Assembly (NCBI RefSeq): GCF_007680845.1
Contig: NZ_VEIY01000001.1
Location: 628,227 to 692,226, forward strand
Source of the DNA: Curtobacterium pusillum
GTDB taxonomy: Bacteria > Actinomycetota > Actinomycetes > Actinomycetales > Microbacteriaceae
DNA: 64,000 bases
Direction of reading: 5' to 3'
How positions within the stretch are numbered: position 1 is the first letter of the stretch; each line of letters opens with the position of its first letter. Of this stretch, positions 17,015 to 24,942 are shown in pieces. The notes below the pieces were generated by a model. It searched no databases, was not told the DNA's origin, and saw only the letters and a program-made list of their open reading frames with translations. A program made the position numbers and the translations under genes.

Positions 17015-17558
17015 GGGCGGTGCTGCCGGACTCGTCGGCGAAGCCGGCGTCGTCCGCGTCGCGCCGGTCGAGCTCCTCGAGCAGCGACCGCAGTTCGGCG
17101 CGGATGAAGTCCTTCGACGCCATGTCGCGCATCGCCAGGCGGAGCGCCACGACCTCGCGGGCGAGGTACTCGGTGTCCGCGAGGTTCCGTTCGGCGCGCT
17201 GCCGGTCCTGCTCGAACTGCACCCGGTCGCGGTCGTCCTGCCGGTTCTGGGCGAGCAGGATGAGCGGTGCCGCGTACGACGCCTGCAGCGACAGCACGAG
17301 GGTCAGGGCCGTGAAGCCGATGGCCGCGGAGTCGAACTGCCACGACTTCGGCGCGAGCGTGTTGTAGCCCATCCAGACCACGCAGAACAGGGTCAGGCCG
17401 ACGAGGAACCAGGGCGTTCCCATCGCACGGGCGATGCCTTCGGTGGCGCGGCCGAACGTGTCACCGCGACCGGAGCGTCGTCGGGTCGGGAGGACACGCG
17501 TGCGCATGCCCTTCGGGGCGTCCAGGCGTTCCTGACGGTTCTCATCCGTTCGGGCCAC
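17007..17558 (-). CDS. DUF1003 membrane protein
   Basis: A 183-residue inner-membrane protein. After a basic N-terminus (MRTRVLPTRRRSGRG) come two helices, about residues 50-68 (WFLVGLTLFCVVWMGYN) and 80-102 (FTALTLVLSLQASYAAPLIL). A charged coiled coil follows (NRQDDRDRVQFEQDRQRAER), ending in an acidic tail. This is the DUF1003 architecture, whose function is unknown. It overlaps the upstream PRC/MgtE_N/CBS gene by 17 nt and mrp by 8 nt, so all three should be translated from one mRNA. A link to magnesium or membrane stress is suggested only by the neighbour. Confidence 0.9.
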   Translation of the reverse strand: MARTDENRQERLDAPKGMRTRVLPTRRRSGRGDTFGRATEGIARAMGTPWFLVGLTLFCVVWMGYNTLAPKSWQFDSAAIGFTALTLVLSLQASYAAPLILLAQNRQDDRDRVQFEQDRQRAERNLADTEYLAREVVALRLAMRDMASKDFIRAELRSLLEELDRRDADDAGFADESGSTARG

Positions 17559-18861
17559 GGGTGGTCCTCCTTCCCGTCGTCACGGGCGTCTTGCGCGGGC
17601 GTTGGCGTGGAAGCGGTGAGGGTTCCCCCTCGCCCTGACTTCGCCAGTCGTCCGGCAGGACGTGGTCGAGGACATCGTCGATCGTCACCACCCCGACGAG
17701 TCGGTGGGCATCGTCGACCACGGGCACGGACAGCAGGTTGTACGTCGCCATGATGCGGGTGACCTCCGCGGCGCTCGCATCGACACGGACCGGTTCGGTC
17801 TGCTGGTCGATGAGGGTGCCGAGCCGCTCGTTCGGCGGGTAGCGCAGCATCCGCTGGAAGTGCACGAGCCCGAGGAACCGGCCGGTCGGCGGCTCGTACG
17901 GCGGCAGGGTGACGCACACCGCGGCGCCGAGCACCGGGGCGAGCTCGTGGCGCCGGACCAGCGCCAGCCCCTCGGCCACGGTCGCGTCGGCGGAGACGAT
18001 CACCGGCTCGGTCGTCATGAGGCCACCGGCGGTGTCCGGCTCGTACTCGAGGAGCATGCGGACGTCCTGCGCCTCCTCCGGCTCCATGAGCTCGAGGAGG
18101 GCTTCGCTCCGCTCGTCGGAGAACTGCGCGAGCACGTCGGCGGCGTCGTCCGGCTGCATGTGGTCGAGCACGTCGGCGGCTCGGGCGTCGGTGAGCCGGG
18201 TGAGGATCTCGATGCGCTGCTGGTCGGGCATCTCCTCGAGCACGTCGGCGAGCCGGTCGTCGGGGAGTTCCTCGGCCACCTCGAAGCGGCGTTCCTCGGG
18301 GAGGTCGAGCAGCGTCGACGCGAGGTCGGCCGGCACGAGGTCGGAGTACGCGGCGATGACGTGCTCGGCGGACTGGGCCTCGCCGGGGAGCTCGTCCTCG
18401 GTGACCTCGTTCCAGGTCGCGAAGGTCGTCGGGCCCTTGCCGAACGGCGACGGCGTCGTCTTCGGCTTGCGGAGGAAGAGCTGCGAGACCTCCCACGAGC
18501 CCTGCCCGCGGTCCTCGATCGCGACGTCCTCGATGGTGGCGCGGATGCGTTCCTTCGTGATGAGGACCTTGCGGCCGAGCATCTCGGCGATCACCCGGAC
18601 CTCGCCGCCGCGCTGCTCGAAGCGGCGCATGTTGACGAGCCCGGTGGTGATGACCTGCCCGGCGCCGATCGAGGTGATCCGGCCGACGCTGACGAAGATG
18701 CGGCGCTTGCCCGGGACCTCGACGATCAGACCGACCACGTGGGGAGGGTCGTCACGGCGGTACACGACGAGCACGTCGCGGACCTTGCCGACGCGGTCGC
18801 CCGCGGGGTCGAAGACGGAGCACCCGGCGAGGCGGGCGACGAAAACCTTCGTGGCGCTCAC
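17542..18861 (-). CDS. PRC-barrel / MgtE-N / CBS-domain protein without a channel
   Basis: A 439-residue soluble protein. Residues 1-100 look like a PRC-barrel (CSVFDPAGDRVGKVRDVLVV). Residues 200-320 resemble the MgtE N-terminal superhelix, with repeated DLPEERRFEVAEELPDDRLA-like units. Residues 330-420 contain a CBS pair (LMTTEPVIVSADATVAEGLA ... LLSVPVVDDAHRLVGVVTID). The Mg2+ channel that normally follows these domains in MgtE is absent. The protein could sense Mg2+ or nucleotides and act on the neighbouring DUF1003 membrane protein; that is inference. TACGCT (plus 18869-18874) ends 7 nt before GTG 18861, so it is leaderless. It heads the operon with DUF1003 and mrp. Confidence 0.88.
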   Translation of the reverse strand: MSATKVFVARLAGCSVFDPAGDRVGKVRDVLVVYRRDDPPHVVGLIVEVPGKRRIFVSVGRITSIGAGQVITTGLVNMRRFEQRGGEVRVIAEMLGRKVLITKERIRATIEDVAIEDRGQGSWEVSQLFLRKPKTTPSPFGKGPTTFATWNEVTEDELPGEAQSAEHVIAAYSDLVPADLASTLLDLPEERRFEVAEELPDDRLADVLEEMPDQQRIEILTRLTDARAADVLDHMQPDDAADVLAQFSDERSEALLELMEPEEAQDVRMLLEYEPDTAGGLMTTEPVIVSADATVAEGLALVRRHELAPVLGAAVCVTLPPYEPPTGRFLGLVHFQRMLRYPPNERLGTLIDQQTEPVRVDASAAEVTRIMATYNLLSVPVVDDAHRLVGVVTIDDVLDHVLPDDWRSQGEGEPSPLPRQRPRKTPVTTGRRTTRGPNG

Positions 18862-18965
18862 TCGACCCAGCGTAGTCGCTGCGTCTGGCCGTACGGTGCC
18901 GCGCGGTCGGGGCCTTCCCTGTGTGTGCACGTGCGATCGCAAGGTGTGCGGTGAATGATGGCTGG

Positions 18966-19940
18966 GTGAGCAATCAGAGCCCGTTCGCCGGACGCACCGC
19001 CCAGGCCTTCCCGACGCTCCCGCGCGGGGACGTGCTCGGCACGTACGACAGCTACCCCGACGCTCAGCGCGTCGTGGCGAAGCTCGCCGAGGCGGACTTC
19101 CCCGTCAACCAGCTCTCGATCCTCGGCAACGACCTCAAGACCGTCGAGCGCGTCACGGGCAAGATGACCTACGGACGCGCGGCGATCGCCGGTGCCCTGT
19201 CCGGCCTGTGGCTCGGCATCTTCTTCGGCATCGTGCTGACGCTGTTCTCGCCGAGTGCGGGCGGCCTCATCCTCGCCGCCGCGATCATCGGTGCGGCGTT
19301 CGGCATGCTCTACGGCATCGTCTCGTTCGCGATCACGAAGCGGCAGCGGGACTTCACGAGCGTGCACCAGGTGCTCGCCACGAACTACCAGATCGTCGTC
19401 GACCCGCAGCTCGTCGGGCAGGCGCGGCGGATCCTCGGGGAGGCCGGGATCGCCCCGACCACGCACTGGAACCCGGGGACGCCGGGTGCTCCTGGTGGTC
19501 CGGGTGCCCCGGGCTCCGGTTCGTCGGGCTCGGGCGTGCGCGGTGCCGGGTTCCAGGGGCAGGAGCCGTGGCGTCCGGGTGCGCCCGGCGCGGGGGCGCC
19601 CGGTGCTGGCGCGCCGTCGCAGGGCTCGCCGTACGGTGGGCACGCGACTCCGCACCAGCAGCCTGGAGGCGCGCAGCAGCCCGGTACGTCGGCGCCCGGC
19701 ACGCAGACGGGAGCGCCGCGCTACGGCACGAACGAGGGGCCGCGGTACGGGGAGGGCCAAGCCGTTCCTTCCGCTCCGTCCGCTCCGTCCGACCCCGGGG
19801 CTCCGTCGACCGCGTCGCAGGCCCGCGCGGAGGAGCCGCCGCGGTACGGCGAGCGGGTCACCGGCGGGACGCCGACCTCGGCGCCGGCGTCGCCCGCGTC
19901 GTCGGACACCGAGCCCCCGAAGGACGACGAGGGCCGCTGA
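18966..19940 (+). CDS. General-stress-protein-17M-like membrane protein with RYG-rich tail
   Basis: A 324-residue protein. Residues 18-75 form the stress-protein 17M-like domain (GTYDSYPDAQRVVAKLAEAD, then VNQLSILGNDLKTVERV). Two close membrane helices with GxxxG spacing follow, about 85-140 (GALSGLWLGIFFGIVL and GLILAAAIIGAAFGML). The C-terminal 150 residues are low-complexity Gly/Pro/Ala with three RYG motifs (PRYGTNEGPRYGEGQ, PPRYGERV), resembling the YG repeats of the HtrA at 50 kb. GTG 18966 is chosen with AATGAT at 18954-18959; GTG 18951 is an alternative. Divergent from the PRC/CBS gene, as Rv1234 is in mycobacteria. The function is unknown. Confidence 0.82.
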   Translation: MSNQSPFAGRTAQAFPTLPRGDVLGTYDSYPDAQRVVAKLAEADFPVNQLSILGNDLKTVERVTGKMTYGRAAIAGALSGLWLGIFFGIVLTLFSPSAGGLILAAAIIGAAFGMLYGIVSFAITKRQRDFTSVHQVLATNYQIVVDPQLVGQARRILGEAGIAPTTHWNPGTPGAPGGPGAPGSGSSGSGVRGAGFQGQEPWRPGAPGAGAPGAGAPSQGSPYGGHATPHQQPGGAQQPGTSAPGTQTGAPRYGTNEGPRYGEGQAVPSAPSAPSDPGAPSTASQARAEEPPRYGERVTGGTPTSAPASPASSDTEPPKDDEGR

Positions 19941-19990
19941 CCCCGCGCCCGCACGCCGCGCCCCGCCCCCGTCGACGCCCGGTCCGGTCC

Positions 19991-20081
19991 GCCGAACGGG
20001 CAGGACACGCCGCGGGCCTACCGCCGAGCGGGCAGAAGTGGCCGCCGGCGGGCGGCGAGCGGGACGTATTTCGCCCGCTCG
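19991..20081 (+). repeat. 57-bp palindromic unit with flank, copy at 20.0 kb
   Basis: The flank begins GCCGAACGGGCAGGACACGC. The unit runs from CGAGCGGGC (20025) to GCCCGCTCG (20081), exactly 57 bp, with an internal CGAGCGGGACGTATTTC. It is a near-perfect direct repeat of the copy starting at 20137. Noncoding. Confidence 0.85.
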
Positions 20082-20136
20082 GCGCCCGGCCCCGGCTAGC
20101 CCCGCCCCTCGTCCACCGAGGTTGCGCCCCGGTCTG

Positions 20137-20226
20137 CCGAGCGGGCAGGACACGCCGCGGGCCCATCGCCGAGCGGGCAGAAGTGGCCGTCGGCGGGCGG
20201 CGAGCGGGACGTATTTCGCCCGCTCG
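20137..20226 (+). repeat. 57-bp palindromic unit with flank, second copy
   Basis: Same flank (GCCGAGCGGGCAGGACACGC) and a unit from 20170 to 20226, again 57 bp. It differs from the 19991 copy at only a few positions. Together they fill most of the 304-bp gap between the stress-protein-like gene and the GNAT gene; nothing coding is seen there. Confidence 0.85.
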
Positions 20227-20244
20227 GCGCCCCGGCCCCCGCGC

Positions 20245-20721
20245 CTACAGCACCTTCGAGTAGCAGATCGACAGCGGCGCCCCGACGTACGGCCCGAAGT
20301 TCGCGATGTGCGAGAACCCCTCCCGCTCGTAGAACCCGATCGCCCGCTTCTGCTCGTTCCCGGTCTCCAGCACGAGCGCCGGTGAGCCGAGGTCGAGCGC
20401 GGCTTCCTCCAACCGCCGCAGCAGCGCCGTCGCGACACCCGCTCCGCGGGACTCCGGCCGCACGTACATGCGCTTGATCTCGGTGATGCCGTCCTCGACG
20501 ATCCGCAACCCGGCGCAGCCGAGTGGCGTCCCGTCCTCGTCACGGGCGAGGAAGAACACCGCGATCGACTCCGCCGTGGGCTTCTCGCCCGGCTCGGTGT
20601 CGCCCCCGTAGGCGCGGTCGATCTCCAACCGCTGGGCGGCACGCAGCCGCTGCGCGTCGGGGGAGTCGAAGTGCTCGACCTCGATCGAGACGGTGTTCGG
20701 GGACAGCTCGGGCGTCGTCAC
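20245..20721 (-). CDS. GNAT family N-acetyltransferase
   Basis: A 158-residue acetyl-CoA-dependent acyltransferase. The acetyl-CoA binding motif A is MYVRPESRGAGVATALLRRL near residues 85-104, with LVLETGNEQKRAIGFYEREG as motif B. The acceptor could be a small amine, a protein N-terminus or an antibiotic and is not readable. GTG 20721 is preceded on the minus strand by TAGCCT (plus 20728-20733) at a 6-nt distance, so it is leaderless. The TAG of this box is the stop codon of the upstream pepP-like gene, an unusually tight arrangement. The 3' end abuts the 57-bp repeat cluster. Confidence 0.88.
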   Translation of the reverse strand: MTTPELSPNTVSIEVEHFDSPDAQRLRAAQRLEIDRAYGGDTEPGEKPTAESIAVFFLARDEDGTPLGCAGLRIVEDGITEIKRMYVRPESRGAGVATALLRRLEEAALDLGSPALVLETGNEQKRAIGFYEREGFSHIANFGPYVGAPLSICYSKVL

Positions 20722-20730
20722 CCGTTCAGG

Positions 20731-22215
20731 CTAGCGGCCGGAGCGGGCGATCCACCCCTCCACTTCCGAGGGGGTCCGGGGGATGCCGACGGACAGGTTC
20801 TCGGCGCCGTCGGCGGTCACGAGGATGTCGTCCTCGATCCGGACGCCGATGCCGCGGAACTCCTCGGGGACGGTGAGGTCGTCCTGCTGGAAGTACAGGC
20901 CGGGCTCGATCGTGAAGACCATGCCGGGCTGCACGATGCCGTCGATGTACATCTCCCGCCGGGCCTTCGCGCAGTCGTGCACGTCGAGGCCGAGGTGGTG
21001 GCTCGTCCCGTGCACCATGTAGCGCCGGTGGAACTGGTTGTCCTGCTGCAGCGATTCCTCGGCGGTACCGGGCAGGAAGCCCCACTCGGCGGTCTTCCGG
21101 GCGATGACCTCCATCGCGGTGGCGTGCACCTGACGGAACGTGATGCCCGGCTTGACGATGGCGAACGCCGCGTCGGCGGCTTCGAGCACGGCTTCGTAGA
21201 CGAGGCGCTGCACGTCGGAGAACGTGCCGCTCACCGGCAGGGTGCGGGTGATGTCGGCCGTGTAGAAGGAGTCCACCTCGACGCCGGCGTCGATGAGGAT
21301 GAGGTCACCCGGCTGCACGGCACCGTCGTTGCGGGTCCAGTGCAGGATGCAGGCGTGGTGCCCGGACGCCGCGATCGTGTCGTAGCCGACGGTGTTGCCG
21401 TCCGCGCGGGCGCGGCGGTTGAACGTCCCCTCGACGATGCGCTCGCCGCGGGGGTGTGCGAGGACGGCGTCGAAGTCGGCGATGACGTCGTCGAACCCGG
21501 CCTTCGTCGCGTCGACGGCCTGGCGGAGCTCGTTCACCTCGTACGCGTCCTTCACGAGGCGCAGCTCGGACAGGTCGCGGGCGAGGGCGTCGTCCGTCGC
21601 GGGCACGCCGTCGGCTTCGGGCGCACCGCCGACGGGCGAGCCGACACGCTCGTCGATCGCACGGGTGAGCTCGACGTCGGCGTCCCGCACCAGCAGCGCC
21701 GCGGCGTCGAGCCCCGCGGTCACCGTGTCGAACGCGCCGAGGTCGGCCGTGGCGAGACCGAGGTCCGCCGCGACCTCGGCGAGGGAGGGACGCGGCCCGA
21801 CCCAGAACTCGCCGATCTCCGGGTTGGCGTAGAACTCCTCGGAGTCGCGGCCCGCGGTGGCGCGGAAGTACAGCGTGGCGTCGTGCCCGGAGCCGTTCGG
21901 CGTCATCACGAGGACGGAGCCGACGACCGTGTCGGTGCCCCAGCCGGTGAGGTGCGCGAACGCGGAGTGCGGGCGGAACGGGTAGTCGCAGTCGTTCGAG
22001 CGCACCTTCGCCTGACCGGCCGGCACCACGATCGTGCGGCCCGGGTGGAGCTCGGAGATCCGTGCACGGCGTTCGGCGGCGAAGGCGGCCTGTTCCCGCA
22101 GCTCGGGCAGCGGACGGTCGCGATCGGCCCACTGCGAACCGATGTAGTCCTTGAACGTCGAGGACCCGGGGGTGGTGGAACGGTTGCTCGTCGCGCGGGG
22201 TGTGGTGTCGGCCAT
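20731..22215 (-). CDS. pepP: Xaa-Pro aminopeptidase (M24 family)
   Basis: A 494-residue proline-specific aminopeptidase. The N-terminal 200 residues are the AMP_N domain (DCDYPFRPHSAFAHLTGWGT). The C-terminal pita-bread domain shows the dimetal ligands in order: D in LIDAGVEVDSFY, D in TADITRTLP, H in HGTSHHLGLDVHD, E in TIEPGLYF and E in GVRIEDDILVT. It releases N-terminal residues preceding proline from peptides in the cytosol. ATG 22215 follows a GATGAT-like box by 6 nt and a GGGGG stretch; the start MADTTPRATSN has a disordered leader of about 20 residues. It is divergent from the PHP-domain gene. Confidence 0.93.
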   Translation of the reverse strand: MADTTPRATSNRSTTPGSSTFKDYIGSQWADRDRPLPELREQAAFAAERRARISELHPGRTIVVPAGQAKVRSNDCDYPFRPHSAFAHLTGWGTDTVVGSVLVMTPNGSGHDATLYFRATAGRDSEEFYANPEIGEFWVGPRPSLAEVAADLGLATADLGAFDTVTAGLDAAALLVRDADVELTRAIDERVGSPVGGAPEADGVPATDDALARDLSELRLVKDAYEVNELRQAVDATKAGFDDVIADFDAVLAHPRGERIVEGTFNRRARADGNTVGYDTIAASGHHACILHWTRNDGAVQPGDLILIDAGVEVDSFYTADITRTLPVSGTFSDVQRLVYEAVLEAADAAFAIVKPGITFRQVHATAMEVIARKTAEWGFLPGTAEESLQQDNQFHRRYMVHGTSHHLGLDVHDCAKARREMYIDGIVQPGMVFTIEPGLYFQQDDLTVPEEFRGIGVRIEDDILVTADGAENLSVGIPRTPSEVEGWIARSGR

Positions 22216-22285
22216 GCCCCCATCATCGCACCGCCCGTGGGACCGCGGCCTGTGCGGCTGCTCACCTGTGGATAGCATTGTCGAC

Positions 22286-23158
22286 GTGCCCGATCCGTTC
22301 ATCGACCTGCACGCGCACTCGAGCGTCTCCGACGGCACCGAGCGACCCGCGGACCTCGTCCGGGCGGCAGCGGCCGCCGGGCTGGACGCCGTCGCCCTGA
22401 CCGACCACGACACGACCGCGGGCTGGGCCGAGGCGACGGAGGCGGCACGCGGCCTGCCGATGACGCTCCTCCCCGGACTCGAACTCAGCACGCGCGTCGG
22501 GTTCAGCAGCGTGCACGTGCTCGGCTACCTGGTCGACCCGGAAGACCCGGGCCTCGTGGCCGAGACCGCGCGCATCCGGGACGGCCGGCTGTCCCGCGCA
22601 CGCCGCATGGTCGACCGCATCGGTCGCGACCACCCGATCACGTGGGACGACGTCCTCGCGCAGTCCCGCCGCGGTGCCACGATCGGCCGGCCGCACATCG
22701 CCGACGCGCTGGTCGCCCGCGGGCTCGAGACGGACCGCAGTGCAGCCTTCCGCGGGATCCTGCACCCGGCCTCCGGCTACTACGAACCGCACGAGGCGCC
22801 GACCCCGCTCCGCGGAGTCGAGCTCATCCGCCAGGCGGGTGGGGTGCCGGTGATCGCGCACCCGGCTGCCTCGTCGCGCGGGATCGTGATCGACGAGCCG
22901 ATGCTCCGCGAACTCGTGGACGCCGGACTCGGCGGGCTCGAGGTCGACCACCGCGAGAACCTCGCGCACGGCAAGCGCACCCTGCTGGACTGGGCGGGTC
23001 GGTACGGATTGTTCGTCACCGGATCGAGCGACTACCACGGCACCGGGAAGCCGAACCGGCTCGGCGAACACCGCACGGGTCGTGCAGCGTTCGACGCCAT
23101 CCGCTCCGAGGCGACCGGCAGCGCCCCCGTGGTCGGCGCTGGCTCCCGCCTGCCCTGA
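22286..23158 (+). CDS. PHP-domain phosphoesterase (RNase AM / nucleoside 3',5'-bisphosphatase type)
   Basis: A 290-residue PHP metallophosphatase. Metal ligands sit in DLHAHSSVSDGT at residues 7-18, LTDHDT near 40, LPGLELST near 70, VIAHPA near 190 and SSDYHG near 250. The family hydrolyses 3',5'-nucleotide bisphosphates (pAp) or trims RNA 5' ends (YciV/TrpH type); which one is not decided here. TAGCAT at 22273-22278 ends 7 nt before GTG 22286, so it is probably leaderless. Translation from here begins directly with VPDPFIDLHAHS, as the family requires. It is divergent from pepP and followed by a palindrome cluster. Confidence 0.88.
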   Translation: MPDPFIDLHAHSSVSDGTERPADLVRAAAAAGLDAVALTDHDTTAGWAEATEAARGLPMTLLPGLELSTRVGFSSVHVLGYLVDPEDPGLVAETARIRDGRLSRARRMVDRIGRDHPITWDDVLAQSRRGATIGRPHIADALVARGLETDRSAAFRGILHPASGYYEPHEAPTPLRGVELIRQAGGVPVIAHPAASSRGIVIDEPMLRELVDAGLGGLEVDHRENLAHGKRTLLDWAGRYGLFVTGSSDYHGTGKPNRLGEHRTGRAAFDAIRSEATGSAPVVGAGSRLP

Positions 23159-23160
23159 CC

Positions 23161-23250
23161 CGAGTCTCGTCCCGGGTCGTCCGAGTCTCGCGGTGAGCGA
23201 CGGTTCTCGGGGCTGACGTCCCGAGAACCGTCGCTCAGCCCGAGTCTCGG
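23161..23250. repeat. GAGTCTCG palindromic repeat, copy 1
   Basis: Perfect 18-bp arms (23194-23211 and 23220-23237) around 8 nt, with three copies of CGAGTCTCG near 23161, 23182 and 23241. A second copy with the same parts lies at 43686-43777. It sits between convergent genes (PHP and DEAD-box), so a terminator role is possible. Confidence 0.8.
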
Positions 23251-23292
23251 GACCGCGGGCGGCCGCGCGGGCCAGCAGGCGCGCGGGAACGA

Positions 23293-23326
23293 CGAAGGGC
23301 CCGTCGCGCCAGCGACGGACCCTTCG
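23293..23326. terminator. Hairpin terminator between the PHP and DEAD-box genes
   Basis: CGAAGGGCCCGTCGC pairs with GCGACGGACCCTTCG with one mismatch and a GCCA loop. On the minus strand a TCGTTCC tail follows, fitting termination of the DEAD-box gene whose stop is at 23338. Confidence 0.7.
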
Positions 23327-23337
23327 GCCTGGAGGCG

Positions 23338-24852
23338 CTACTCGCCGTCCGACGTGCCCTGCGGTGCCGAGGCGGTCGCCTCGGACGAGCCGGTGCCGGC
23401 CCCGCGACGGCGACGCCGACGGCGACGCTTCGCGGCGCCGTCCGTGCCGGTGCCCTCGGCGCCGTCGACCGCGGGCGAACCGCCGTCGGTGGGCGCGGAG
23501 GTCGGAGCCGTGGACTCGGCGGCCGGAGCCTGCGAGGCGGAGCGCTCCGCGCCTCCCGAGCGGGTGCGCGACCGCGAACGGGAGCCGGCCGCGTCACGCG
23601 AGCCGCGCGCCGGACGGTCGCCGGTGCGCTTCTCGGCCGGGCCACCGGCCGACGCCGCGTGCGCCGATGCGCCGGGCAGCCGGCCCTTGGTGCCCTTGGG
23701 GATGTCGAGCTCCTCGAACAGGTGCGGCGACGACGAGTAGGTCTCGACGGGCTCGGGGATGCCGAACTCGAGGGCCTTGTCGATCAGCGTCCACTTGTGC
23801 AGGTCGTCCCAGTCGACGAACGTGACCGCGATGCCGGTCTTGCCCGCGCGACCGGTCCGGCCGGCGCGGTGCAGGTACGTGTCGGGGTCGTCCGGGATCG
23901 TGTGGTTGATGACGTGCGTGACGTCGTCCACGTCGATGCCGCGGGCGGCGACGTCGGTCGCGATGAGCACGTCGCGCTTGCCGGCCTTGAACGCCGCCAT
24001 CGCGCGCTCGCGCTGCTCCTGGTTGAGGTCACCGTGCACGGCTGCGGCGTTGAAGCCGCGGTCCTTGAGTTCCTCGACGAGCTTCGCCGCGGCACGCTTG
24101 GTGCGCGTGAAGATCACGGTCTTGCCGCGGCCCTCGGCCTGGAGGATGCGGGCGATGACCTCGTCCTTGTCCAGCGAGTGGGCACGGTAGATGAGGTGCT
24201 TGATGTTGGCCTGCATGAGGCCCTCGTCCGGGTCCGTCGCGCGGATGTGCACCGGACGGCTCATGAAGCGACGGGCGAGCGCGACGATCGGCGCGGGCAT
24301 CGTCGCCGAGAACAGCATCGTGTGCCGCACGTCGGGGACGGCCTGGAAGATGCGCTCGATGTCCGAGAGGAACCCGAGGTCGAGCATGCGGTCGGCCTCG
24401 TCGAGGACGACCTCCTGCACGTGGGAGAGGTCGAGCATGCGCTGGCGCTGCAGGTCGATGAGCCGACCGGGCGTGCCGACGACGATCTGCGCGCCGGCCT
24501 TGAGCTGCTCGATCTGCCCCTCGTACGCCTTGCCGCCGTAGATCGACACGATCTTCGTGGGCCGGTTCGAGGTGGCCAGCTCGAGGTCCTCGGTGACCTG
24601 CACCGCGAGCTCGCGGGTCGGGACGACCACGAGGGCCTTCACGCCGGGCGCGGGGTCGGCGCCGAGACGCTGGATGAGGGGGAGGCCGAACCCGAAGGTC
24701 TTGCCGGTGCCCGTCTTGGCCTGGCCGATGATGTCCTGGCCGGTGAGGGCGAGCGGGATCGTCTGCTCCTGGATCGGGAAGGGCTCGATGATGCCCTTGC
24801 CGGCGAGCGCATCGACGATGTCCTGCTCGATGTTGAGGTCTGCGAAAGTCAA
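23338..24852 (-). CDS. rhlE: DEAD-box ATP-dependent RNA helicase (RhlE-like)
   Basis: A 504-residue RNA helicase. Motifs in order: Q motif (PFPIQEQTIPLAL), I AKTGTGKT near residue 46, Ia PTRELAVQ, Ib TPGRLIDL, II DEAD (VLDEADRML near 155), III SATMPAP, V ATDVAARGIDV and VI HRAGRTGRAGK. The last 110 residues are a low-complexity Arg/Ser/Ala tail ending RRRRRRRRGAGTG-like, suited to RNA binding. A stop lies in frame four codons upstream, so TTG 24852 is the only start available; AAGGTG lies 6 nt before it. From memory, the flanking ferritin-like and DUF3107 genes match the mycobacterial rhlE neighbourhood. It probably acts in RNA remodelling or ribosome assembly. Confidence 0.92.
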   Translation of the reverse strand: MTFADLNIEQDIVDALAGKGIIEPFPIQEQTIPLALTGQDIIGQAKTGTGKTFGFGLPLIQRLGADPAPGVKALVVVPTRELAVQVTEDLELATSNRPTKIVSIYGGKAYEGQIEQLKAGAQIVVGTPGRLIDLQRQRMLDLSHVQEVVLDEADRMLDLGFLSDIERIFQAVPDVRHTMLFSATMPAPIVALARRFMSRPVHIRATDPDEGLMQANIKHLIYRAHSLDKDEVIARILQAEGRGKTVIFTRTKRAAAKLVEELKDRGFNAAAVHGDLNQEQRERAMAAFKAGKRDVLIATDVAARGIDVDDVTHVINHTIPDDPDTYLHRAGRTGRAGKTGIAVTFVDWDDLHKWTLIDKALEFGIPEPVETYSSSPHLFEELDIPKGTKGRLPGASAHAASAGGPAEKRTGDRPARGSRDAAGSRSRSRTRSGGAERSASQAPAAESTAPTSAPTDGGSPAVDGAEGTGTDGAAKRRRRRRRRGAGTGSSEATASAPQGTSDGE

Positions 24853-24942
24853 AGAATCACCTTAGTCCTGGTGGAAGTCCCGACCAGTCTACCGACGGCC
24901 CGGTCGGGCTGGGCGCGGGGCGGTTCCCGCTATGCTCGTGGG

